In this document: positions 51,747-58,932 of the stretch, in pieces | How the letters are laid out: every line of letters starts with the position of its first letter | How positions within the stretch are numbered: the stretch's first letter is position 1 | NCBI GenBank assembly: GCA_964647625.1 | Contig: CAZYHZ010000001.1 | Location: 62,001 to 126,000 of the forward strand | DNA: 64,000 nucleotides | Direction of reading: 5' to 3' | DNA from: DASRJG01 sp964647625 | GTDB taxonomy: Bacteria; Acidobacteriota; Polarisedimenticolia; Polarisedimenticolales; DASRJG01 | The notes under the pieces: generated by a model | The model's database searches: none | What the model was told of the DNA's origin: nothing | The model's input: the letters and a program-made list of their open reading frames with translations, nothing else | Program-made: the position numbers and the translations under genes

Positions 51747-53407
51747 CGGGCCTCCTGGGCCTGGACACGATAGATCGTCCGCTTGCGGTTGCCAAATACG
51801 AGCTGCAGCGGAACGCCGAGCGCGCTTTCCGCGGACCGGTCGCCCGCCCGCGTGACCACCCAGGCGCTGCCCGAGGTCGACAGCGCCCGGCGCGCCGCGG
51901 CAGGATCGTCGGTCGCGAGCGTCGCGTCGGGCCGAACCTTCATCCCCCACTCCAGCTCGCCGGTCCAGCCGAAAAGCAAGGAAGGACGCCCGAGGTAGTA
52001 CTCGAGGCTCGGCATGGGGACGTGGTAGAGGACGACCGCGTCGCCGGGTTTCGCCTCCTTCGCGAGACGCTCACCGACCGGCCGGGTGCCGAGCTCGACG
52101 TCGGCCACCGATGCGCCGCCGATGAAGATCGAAAACGTCAGCACCTGGCCCGCCGCGGCGACCGCGAGGACCGATCGCGCGCGCTTCAGCAGTGCGAGAA
52201 GAATCTGCCCCGCCCCGACCGCCGCATAGACGGCGACGATCGCCCAGGGCCACACGCCGATCTCGGAGATCGCCAGGCGGCCGTCGTTCGCCATGAAACG
52301 GCGTAACCCGACAAAGAAGACGGGGGCCAGGAGAAGGAGAACGATGCCCGTCCCGATGCCCGCGCGCCGCACGCGGCGGGCGGTGTCGGCGGCGACGCCC
52401 GGATCCCAGAGTGTCGCGAGGTACCCCCCGATGAGGATCGCCAGCGGCGGATAGGCGGGCAGGATGTAGCCCATCAGCTTCTCGTGAGCGACGCTGAAGA
52501 AAACGAAGATGAGCCCGAACCAGGACCAGAGGAACGCCGAAAGGTCCCGCCGGGCCGCAAGCCACGCCGCGGCGCCCGGAAGGAGGGCGATCCACGGGAA
52601 GAAGCCGAACGCAACGACCGGGATGAAGAACCAGAGCGGCGCCGGGTGTTCCTGCGCGGTCCCCGTGAACCGCGCGACGTGCTGGTCGAAGATGAAATAG
52701 TGAAGGAACTGCGGCACGCGCCGCTCGATCAGGAAGAACCAAGGGAGCACCACCGCGGCGGTCAGTGCGGCGCCGGTCACCGGGCGCATCTCCCACGGCA
52801 ACCGCCACTGCTTTCTCCACAGCATGAACACCGTCACGACACCGCATGGGAGAGCGACACCGAGAATCCCCTTGGCGAGTGTCGCCATCGCCATCCCGAA
52901 GAAGAAGACGAGATACAGGGAGCGGCGGCGTGTGTGCCACGCCGCGTAGAACCCGGCGAGCGCGACCGCGATCCACCCGGAGAGGATCATGTCGGTCGTC
53001 ATGTAGCGGGCCTGCACGAACCATTGCGTGCTCAGCGCGAGAACCGCCGCGGACAGAAGCGCCGCCCTGTCACCGAGCGCGAGCCTCGCGACGGCGGCGG
53101 CGGCGGCGATCCCGATCAAGCCCATGATCGCGACCGGCAGGCGGGCGGCAAACTCGTTGCGGCCGAGCATCCGGAAGCAGCCCGCGATCATCCAGTAGGA
53201 GAGCGGCGGCTTCTCGAGGTACGGGAATCCCTGAAGCTGCGGGACGACGAGATCGCCCGTGCGGAGCATCGCCGTCGCGACGGACACGTGGCGTCCTTCT
53301 TCGGGGTCGAAGATCCCGACCGTCGTCAACCCGGAAAGGTAGAGGACGACGATCCCTGCGAGCAGGAGGTATCCGGTGAATTTTTTCTGCTGGACCGATA
53401 AACCCAC
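51743..53407 (-). CDS. GT39/ArnT-type glycosyltransferase
   Basis: A 554-residue protein with about 11-13 membrane helices of the dolichyl-phosphate-mannose/ArnT (PMT) superfamily. Diagnostic segments: FDPEEGRHVSVATAMLRTGD (the conserved acidic pair), FPYLEKPPLSYWMIAG, and ARYMTTDMILSGWI. It uses a polyprenyl-phosphate sugar and transfers it to a lipid or protein acceptor on the periplasmic side. A soluble C-terminal part (residues ~430-554) follows the helices, with a Rossmann-like VVLYHVPMPSLEYYLGRP segment. It shares an ATGA overlap with the downstream PAP2 gene, so a joint function in surface-lipid or glycan modification is likely. Confidence 0.9.
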   Translation of the reverse strand: MGLSVQQKKFTGYLLLAGIVVLYLSGLTTVGIFDPEEGRHVSVATAMLRTGDLVVPQLQGFPYLEKPPLSYWMIAGCFRMLGRNEFAARLPVAIMGLIGIAAAAAVARLALGDRAALLSAAVLALSTQWFVQARYMTTDMILSGWIAVALAGFYAAWHTRRRSLYLVFFFGMAMATLAKGILGVALPCGVVTVFMLWRKQWRLPWEMRPVTGAALTAAVVLPWFFLIERRVPQFLHYFIFDQHVARFTGTAQEHPAPLWFFIPVVAFGFFPWIALLPGAAAWLAARRDLSAFLWSWFGLIFVFFSVAHEKLMGYILPAYPPLAILIGGYLATLWDPGVAADTARRVRRAGIGTGIVLLLLAPVFFVGLRRFMANDGRLAISEIGVWPWAIVAVYAAVGAGQILLALLKRARSVLAVAAAGQVLTFSIFIGGASVADVELGTRPVGERLAKEAKPGDAVVLYHVPMPSLEYYLGRPSLLFGWTGELEWGMKVRPDATLATDDPAAARRALSTSGSAWVVTRAGDRSAESALGVPLQLVFGNRKRTIYRVQAQEAR

Positions 53408-53467
53408 GGCGTGCGAGCGCCCCTCCAGCCTCCTGCCACGATCTGCGACAGCCGATGGTAACCGAGC

Positions 53468-53701
53468 TTATCGAGCGCTGCACACGAGGCCGGCGCGTGG
53501 GGAGTCGTCCCAGCGGGATCCGAGACTGCCGGCCGCACAGGCGTTGGTCGCATCCACCAGATAGAAGTAGGCGATCGCCGACGGCGTAGCCCACGAGATC
53601 GTCCTCGAAAGCCGCGCCGCCGAGAGAGTTACCCTGCGGTCAGGGGTGCGCCCACGAAAAGCGAAAATCCGTCGCAACCGCGGGGAGCGAAGACGCGGCA
53701 A
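53468..53701 (-). pseudogene. Remnant of a secreted protein's C-terminal module
   Basis: The frame ends with ATPSAIAYFYLVDATNACAAGSLGSRWDDSPRAGLVCSAR. Its YFYLVDATNACAAGSLG part matches the C-terminal module of the kelch and CTDC proteins in this window (WYLIRAVSTCSGNGSYDEG, FWYLSRARNPCGPGPWG), but it lacks the usual -CP end, and the 30-40 residues before are Arg-rich and unlike it, with no signal peptide. It is therefore probably the 3' end of a decayed gene of the same family. It occupies most of the 330-nt gap between the GT39 and second kelch genes; apart from this I see nothing there. Confidence 0.45.
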
Positions 53702-53737
53702 GCGCCGCGATCATGATCGTGACGCCGACTCGCATGT

Positions 53738-56152
53738 CTACGGACACGGGTTCGCGTTCGGCCGCGGCGATCCCGCGCTGTTCGTTCCCAGGCCGCCCTC
53801 GACGCCGCCGGTCACCCCCGTGACCAGCGAGAACTTCACGGTACCGGACGGCGGCGCGGACACGTCCGCGACGAAGACGTCGGCGACGTTGCAGTTCCTG
53901 GCCGCGGACGGATTCGAGCCGGGGGCCTGCGTGTACACGCCCGTCGCGCGCAGCACGGCGAGATCACCGAAGTACACGTTCCACGACGCCGGGCCCGATT
54001 CCTGCTGCCATTCGACCTTGTTCTTGTCGTCGGTCCCGAACACGTAGATCAACCCATCGCTCGTGTCGCACGCATCCCCCGTGCCGTCGTGGTCGACGTC
54101 CGACTGGGATGGATTCGTCACCGTCGGGCAGTTGTCGCAGGCGTCCCCGAAGGCGTCGGCGTCCGAGTTGTCCTGCGTGGCGTTCGAGTTGTGCGGGCAG
54201 TTGTCGCAGGCGTCGCCGCGAAAGTCACCGTCCGAATCCAATTGGTCGGCGTTGGCGACCAGGTAGCAGTTGTCGCAGACGTCTCCCAGGCCGTCGCCGT
54301 CCAGGTCCGACTGGCCCGGGTTGTATCGTCCCGGGCAGTTGTCGCAAAGGTCGTGGATGCCGTCCAGGTCGGAGTCTTCGGCCACCGGGCCCTCGTCGAC
54401 CTTTCCATCGCAATCGTTGTCGATGCCGTCGCAGACCTCGGTCACGCCGGGATGGACCGCGGCGTTGTTGTCGTCGCAGTCCAGCCCGTTGGGCGCGTAC
54501 CCCGGCGGCACGCTTCCGGTTTCCGTCGTGGTCGAGTCGGCGGGGTCGCCGTAGCCGTCGCCGTCGAGATCGCGATAGATCGTCGCCGGAGCGCAATAGC
54601 GGCCGCCGGTGTTGCCGGGAGTGCTGGTCGTGCCGCCGGCGCCCCAGACGATCATCTGGCTACCGGTCCAGACTGCGGTGTGGTAGAGGCGCGGCGACGG
54701 CACGTTCGCTCCCATCGAAGTCGCAACCCATGATCCGCTGGTGGGCTCGTAGCGCCCGCCGGTGTTGGTGCTCACCACAGGAGCCTGTGAATCGTATCCG
54801 CCCCAGACGATCATCTCCGTCCCCGTCCATACCGCCGTGACATAGGACCGGCCCGGCGGCGCACCGGGGATCGGGGTCGGCATCCACGAATCCGTGGCTG
54901 GATCGTACCGGCCGCCTGTGTTGGAGTTGGCGGCCCCATTGCTGCCGCCACCCCAGACGATCATTTCTTTTCCGGTCCAGACGGCGGCGTGGTAGTCCCG
55001 CGCCGCCGGAGTGTTCACGTCGATCGCGGTCTGAGTCCACGAGTCGGTGACGGGGTTGTAGCGTGCGCCGGACTTGTAGAGGGCGCCGCCGCTATTTCCA
55101 TCGCCTCCGCCCCAGATGATCATCTCGGCTCCCGTCCAGACGGCGCTGTTGCCGTACCGGTTGAACGGAACGTTCACCGGCGTGTTCACCTGCCACGAAT
55201 TCGTCGATGGGGTGTATCGCGCTCCGCGGTTATTCCCGCCGCCCCAGACGATCATCTGAGTCCCGGTCCAGACGGCGCTCGGCTGGCCGGCGAAGAACAC
55301 GCCGGTGGATGTCGGTGTCCAGGTGTCGGATGCGGGGTTGTAGCGATCGCCTGTGCTTCCGGCGCCTCCGGCCGAGCCGACGACGATCATCTCGGTGCCG
55401 GTCCACACGGCCGAAGGGGTGCCTCGCGCTGCTGGGCCCGGCGTCTCGTCGTCACCCGAAAACGTCGGCAGCCAGGAGTCCGTCGCGGGATAGTACCGGC
55501 CACCGGTATTCAGTGCGGTGAAGTTCGCGGTACCCCCGAACACGATCATCTCGGCTCCCGTCCACACCGCGGCGTGCTGCGCTCGTCCCTGGGGAGCACC
55601 GTTCGTCGTGGTCGCCACCCACGTGTCGTTCGTGCAGGAGGGTGCCGCGGGCGACGGCAGCGTGAACGCGCCGGCCGCCTCGATCGTGGTCGAAATCGAT
55701 TCGCGATCGATCTTGCGCCACGTGTCGGACGACGGTGGAAGGAGCCGGTCGGCGAGCGCCGGCCGCACGAGCGTCTCCGCGATCAGGAATGGATCGTCCT
55801 GGAGCGCCGCGTACAGCTCGCGAAGGGTCGCGGGGTCTTTCGTCTCCGCCGCCATCCGGTCCAGCTCGGCCTGAAGCGACGCCGTGTTGATCGCTTGCGC
55901 GAGGACGGTCGATCTCTTCAGCGTGTCGGCAATGCGGGCGCGGATCGAAGCGTCCGGCAAGAGCGCCGACAGCGGGGGCTTCGGGCCCGGGTTGTCCTTC
56001 GGCCAGATCCGGTGATCCCAGTAGACCTGCTCGATCGCCCGCGCCGCTTCGACTCGTTGCTCGAGCGACAGCGTCCGGCCCATCCCCGCCGCTCGGCCGG
56101 AAACCAGCGCCGGCAGGCAGATCGAGACTGCGAGAACGACGGGTGCTCTCAT
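53738..56152 (-). CDS. Secreted kelch-repeat protein with TSP3 repeats and SurA-like N-terminus
   Basis: An 804-residue protein with a signal peptide (VVLAVSICLPALVSGRAAG). Residues ~28-145 share the SurA-like module with the other kelch gene (LSLEQRVEAARAIEQVYWDH, TLVRPALADRLLPPS). Seven kelch repeats follow (AVWTGxEMIVWGG with NTGGRYxPxxxSW), then a MopE-like DCDDNNAAVHPGVTEVCDGIDNDCDGKVDEG and a row of four or five TSP3-like calcium loops (DLDGDGLGDVCDNC, DSDGDFRGDACDNC, DNSDADAFGDACDNC, DVDHDGTGDACD). The C-terminal module ends NPCP. Secreted and probably calcium-stabilised. It starts about 100 nt from the divergent sigma-factor gene. Confidence 0.88.
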   Translation of the reverse strand: MRAPVVLAVSICLPALVSGRAAGMGRTLSLEQRVEAARAIEQVYWDHRIWPKDNPGPKPPLSALLPDASIRARIADTLKRSTVLAQAINTASLQAELDRMAAETKDPATLRELYAALQDDPFLIAETLVRPALADRLLPPSSDTWRKIDRESISTTIEAAGAFTLPSPAAPSCTNDTWVATTTNGAPQGRAQHAAVWTGAEMIVFGGTANFTALNTGGRYYPATDSWLPTFSGDDETPGPAARGTPSAVWTGTEMIVVGSAGGAGSTGDRYNPASDTWTPTSTGVFFAGQPSAVWTGTQMIVWGGGNNRGARYTPSTNSWQVNTPVNVPFNRYGNSAVWTGAEMIIWGGGDGNSGGALYKSGARYNPVTDSWTQTAIDVNTPAARDYHAAVWTGKEMIVWGGGSNGAANSNTGGRYDPATDSWMPTPIPGAPPGRSYVTAVWTGTEMIVWGGYDSQAPVVSTNTGGRYEPTSGSWVATSMGANVPSPRLYHTAVWTGSQMIVWGAGGTTSTPGNTGGRYCAPATIYRDLDGDGYGDPADSTTTETGSVPPGYAPNGLDCDDNNAAVHPGVTEVCDGIDNDCDGKVDEGPVAEDSDLDGIHDLCDNCPGRYNPGQSDLDGDGLGDVCDNCYLVANADQLDSDGDFRGDACDNCPHNSNATQDNSDADAFGDACDNCPTVTNPSQSDVDHDGTGDACDTSDGLIYVFGTDDKNKVEWQQESGPASWNVYFGDLAVLRATGVYTQAPGSNPSAARNCNVADVFVADVSAPPSGTVKFSLVTGVTGGVEGGLGTNSAGSPRPNANPCP

Positions 56153-56259
56153 CGGCGCGCCCCCCTGCCGTGTTATACCGCCAAGACGCCCCGGTGACCT
56201 TTTTTTCGGCCGAATGCTAACGGACGCCCCTGGCCTCGTGTCTTTATGGACCGGAGGAC

Positions 56260-56817
56260 GTGTTGGAACCGACGGATGACGAGCTGATCGCCGAGATCGG
56301 GGCGGGATCGGACCTGGCCTTCGACCGGCTGATGCGGAGATACCGCCGCCTCGTCTACCGGGTCGCCTACGGGTTCACCGGTGACCCGGACGACGCGCTC
56401 GACGTCGTCCAGGAAACGTTCCTGAAGGTCCACACGCGGCTTTCGAGCTTCCGCGGCGAGGGCACCGTCAGGAACTGGATCGTGCGGATCGCTTCGAACG
56501 AAGCGATGAACTGGAAGCGCTCGTCCCTGCGCGCCGCCGCGAGCGAGCTCGACGATTCGAGCGAGCCGGCGGTCGACCCGCACTCCGAGCGCGACCCGGC
56601 GGGCCGCGCGATCGAGGGGCGGGTGCTGACGCGTTCGCTCGCGGCGCTCGGCCCGCGACACCGGCTGGCGATCGTTCTTCGCTACTTCGGGGAACGCTCG
56701 ACGCGTGAGATCGCCGCGGCGCTCGAGTGCAGCGAAGGCACCGCCCGCAACGTCCTGTTCCGCGGGCTCGCCAAGCTGCGCACCTTGATGACCGATTCCC
56801 AGGAGTCACTCCGATGA
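56260..56817 (+). CDS. ECF RNA polymerase sigma factor
   Basis: A 185-residue sigma-70 factor of ECF type. Region 2 is AFDRLMRRYRRLVYRVAYGFTGDPDDALDVVQETFLKVHTRLSSFRGEGTVRNWIVRIASNEAMNWKR; region 4 is AALGPRHRLAIVLRYFGERSTREIAAALECSEGTARNVLFRGLAKLR. GTG 56260 is used; the adjacent TTG 56263 has better spacing from GGAGG (56253-56257) and may be the real start. Its end overlaps the anti-sigma start (ATGA), the standard autoregulated sigma/anti-sigma layout. The downstream DUF4097 gene is the likely third member. Target promoters cannot be derived here. Confidence 0.93.
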   Translation: MLEPTDDELIAEIGAGSDLAFDRLMRRYRRLVYRVAYGFTGDPDDALDVVQETFLKVHTRLSSFRGEGTVRNWIVRIASNEAMNWKRSSLRAAASELDDSSEPAVDPHSERDPAGRAIEGRVLTRSLAALGPRHRLAIVLRYFGERSTREIAAALECSEGTARNVLFRGLAKLRTLMTDSQESLR

Positions 56818-57710
56818 GCGACTGTTCCCGCTTCGAACCGATGTTCGAGCGTTTTCTCACGTCCGAGCTCGACCCGCAGTCGGTGTCGGACCTTCTGGCT
56901 CACACCGCGAGCTGCGAAGACTGCCGCCGCCTGCTGTCGATTCACGGCGACCTCACGGGCGCCGGCGCGCGCGTGCCGGAGCCGGACGAGAGCGAATTCG
57001 ATTTCCGCCAGGAGCGCGTCCTGCGGCAGGTCTCGCGCAGGCGCTCCGGCCGCCGTCTTCGTGTCGCAGCGCTCGCGGCGGGGTTGATCCTGCCGTTCGC
57101 CGTCGGACTGCTCATCGGCCGCGCCACCGTGTCGACGCCCGGCGCGTCCGCGCGTCTGATGGATTCGCTTTACGCCGAGGCGGCGTCCAATCGGGCGCTC
57201 GCGGACGTCGAGGACTCGCCGTTCACCTACTCGAACGTGTCGTACCGGCGGCTTCCGCACGATCGCGTCGCGCTCGATTTCGACGTCACGACCCACCTGG
57301 CGGCCGTCGAGTCGATCCGCTCGCCCCTCGCTCGCGAGATCGTCGCGCAGTCGCTCCTGAACCCCGCGAGCGTCGGCGAGCGCCTGAAGGCGATGTCGTT
57401 CGCCGCGGGCGGATCCGATCCGACGGTCGAGAAGGCGGTTCTCTTCGCGCTGCGCCGCGACGACAGCGTCGCCGTCCGGCTCGCCGCTCTGACCGTCCTG
57501 TGCGGCCGCCTCGACGACGATGCGGTGCGCGCTGCCTTGATGGACTCGCTACGCGACGACCCGTCGGTCCAGGTCCGGCTGGCGGCGCTCGAGTCGCTGG
57601 CCGCGCGTCCCGTCGATCGCAGCAAGATCCGCGAGGCGCTCCGCGTGCGGCCCGCCCCGGGAAACGAGGCGCTGGTCGTCCGGCTCGCCGAAATCGAAAA
57701 ACAACTCTGA
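56814..57710 (+). CDS. Zinc-finger anti-sigma factor with C-terminal HEAT-like repeats
   Basis: A 298-residue protein. Residues 1-45 form the ZAS zinc finger (LLAHTASCEDCRRLL, with His 30, Cys 34, Cys 37). One membrane helix follows at about 83-103 (RVAALAAGLILPFAVGLLIG). The extracytoplasmic C-terminus has two or more ~35-residue HEAT/armadillo-like repeats (DPTVEKAVLFALRRDDSVAVRLAALTVLCGRL, VRAALMDSLRDDPSVQVRLAALESLAARP) that could bind a partner or ligand. The gene shares an ATGA overlap with the sigma gene and precedes the DUF4097 gene by 13 nt. It presumably holds the sigma factor inactive until a signal at the envelope. Confidence 0.88.
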   Translation: MSDCSRFEPMFERFLTSELDPQSVSDLLAHTASCEDCRRLLSIHGDLTGAGARVPEPDESEFDFRQERVLRQVSRRRSGRRLRVAALAAGLILPFAVGLLIGRATVSTPGASARLMDSLYAEAASNRALADVEDSPFTYSNVSYRRLPHDRVALDFDVTTHLAAVESIRSPLAREIVAQSLLNPASVGERLKAMSFAAGGSDPTVEKAVLFALRRDDSVAVRLAALTVLCGRLDDDAVRAALMDSLRDDPSVQVRLAALESLAARPVDRSKIREALRVRPAPGNEALVVRLAEIEKQL

Positions 57711-57723
57711 AGGAGGAGCTTCC

Positions 57724-58887
57724 ATGAAGAGAGTCGTGCTCGTCGTCGCCTTGGCCGTCGCCGCTGCCCTCGCCCAGAGGGCATCCGCCGCCGATTCGTC
57801 CGGGAATCGCGAATTCAAGGTTGCCGCAGGCGGAAAGCTGACGCTGAATCTCGAGACCGGCGGAGGCGTGAAGATCACCGGCACCGGCGGGTCGTCCGTC
57901 AGCGTGTCGTACAAGCTGTCCTGCACCCCCGACTGCGAGATCGCCTTCGATCAGAGCGGGAGCGACGTGACCGTGAAGACCCGGTTCCAGCACGGCCGCG
58001 AGGGTCAGAACGCGAGCAACGACCTCGAGATCCGCGTCCCGAGCCGCTTCGACGTCGCGCTCGATTCGATGGGCGGCGGCGTCGAGATCGACGGGGTCAA
58101 GGGTGAGTTCACCGGTGAGACCAAGGGCGGCGAGATCACGCTGCACGACGTCGAGGGGCAAGCGAAGCTCCGCACGATGGGCGGCGAAGTCCGCATCACG
58201 GATTCGACGCTCGACGGCTCGGTGGAAACGATGGGCGGCGAGGTCACGATCGCAAACGTGACCGGCAACGTGAAGGGCAGCTCGATGGGCGGCAACGTCC
58301 GCTACAAGAACGTTCGCCGCTCCGACGGCAAGCTCGCGTCACCGCCGCACACCGGCGGCTCCGACGGCCCCGAGATCACGCAGGACACGGTTCAGATCTC
58401 GACCATGGGAGGAGACATCACGACCGACTCCGCTCCGGAGGGCGCCGAGGTCATGACGATGGGCGGCAACATCACGATCAAGAACGCGGCACGTTTCGTC
58501 CGCGCCAAGACGATGGGCGGCGACATCAAGATCGACGCCGTCGACGGCTGGGTGAAGGCCGCGACGATGGGCGGCAATCTCGACGTCGCGCTGGCCGGCG
58601 GCGGCGGAGACGTCGATCTGACGTCGATGTCGGGAACCGTCGTGCTCCACGTGCCCTCGGGCTTCGGGATGAGCCTCGAGCTCGAGATCGCATACACGAA
58701 GAACAGCAGCAAGGAGTACACGATCACGGCACCGGGCGGCGGATCTCCGACGGTTTCCCCCGAGTGGGATTACAGCCAAGGGAGCCCGCGCAAGTACATC
58801 CGCAAGTCCGGCAGCGTGAACGGCGGCGCCCACAAGGTCGCCGTGAAGACCGTGAACGGCAGCATCACGGTGATCGAGGATCGGTAG
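57724..58887 (+). CDS. DUF4097 (putative auto-transporter-adhesin-head-like) secreted beta-helix protein
   Basis: A 387-residue protein with a signal peptide (RVVLVVALAVAAALAQRASA). The body is a right-handed beta-helix-like series of about ten rungs of ~18-25 residues, eight with an invariant MGG (SMGGGVEIDG, TMGGEVRITD, TMGGEVTIAN, SMGGNVRYKN, TMGGDITTDS, TMGGNITIKN, TMGGDIKIDA, TMGGNLDVAL), closed by MSGTVVLHVPSGF. AGGAGG precedes the ATG. DUF4097 proteins are often next to sigma/anti-sigma pairs; they are presumed exported or surface proteins of unknown role. It is the last gene of the sigma operon. Confidence 0.88.
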   Translation: MKRVVLVVALAVAAALAQRASAADSSGNREFKVAAGGKLTLNLETGGGVKITGTGGSSVSVSYKLSCTPDCEIAFDQSGSDVTVKTRFQHGREGQNASNDLEIRVPSRFDVALDSMGGGVEIDGVKGEFTGETKGGEITLHDVEGQAKLRTMGGEVRITDSTLDGSVETMGGEVTIANVTGNVKGSSMGGNVRYKNVRRSDGKLASPPHTGGSDGPEITQDTVQISTMGGDITTDSAPEGAEVMTMGGNITIKNAARFVRAKTMGGDIKIDAVDGWVKAATMGGNLDVALAGGGGDVDLTSMSGTVVLHVPSGFGMSLELEIAYTKNSSKEYTITAPGGGSPTVSPEWDYSQGSPRKYIRKSGSVNGGAHKVAVKTVNGSITVIEDR

Positions 58888-58906
58888 AAGGTCCGCGGGA
58901 TCGGCG

Positions 58907-58932
58907 GGCGCCGGGATGTTAGGCTCGGCGCC
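58907..58932 (+). promoter_or_regulatory. Hairpin covering the ribosome-binding region of the zinc-ribbon kinase gene
   Basis: GGCGCCG (58907-58913) and CGGCGCC (58926-58932) can form a perfect 7-bp stem immediately before the GTG start at 58933; the loop GGATGTTAGGCT contains the only purine-rich candidate for a ribosome site. The structure would hold the start region near the stem and could limit translation. This is a structural inference only. Confidence 0.4.
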
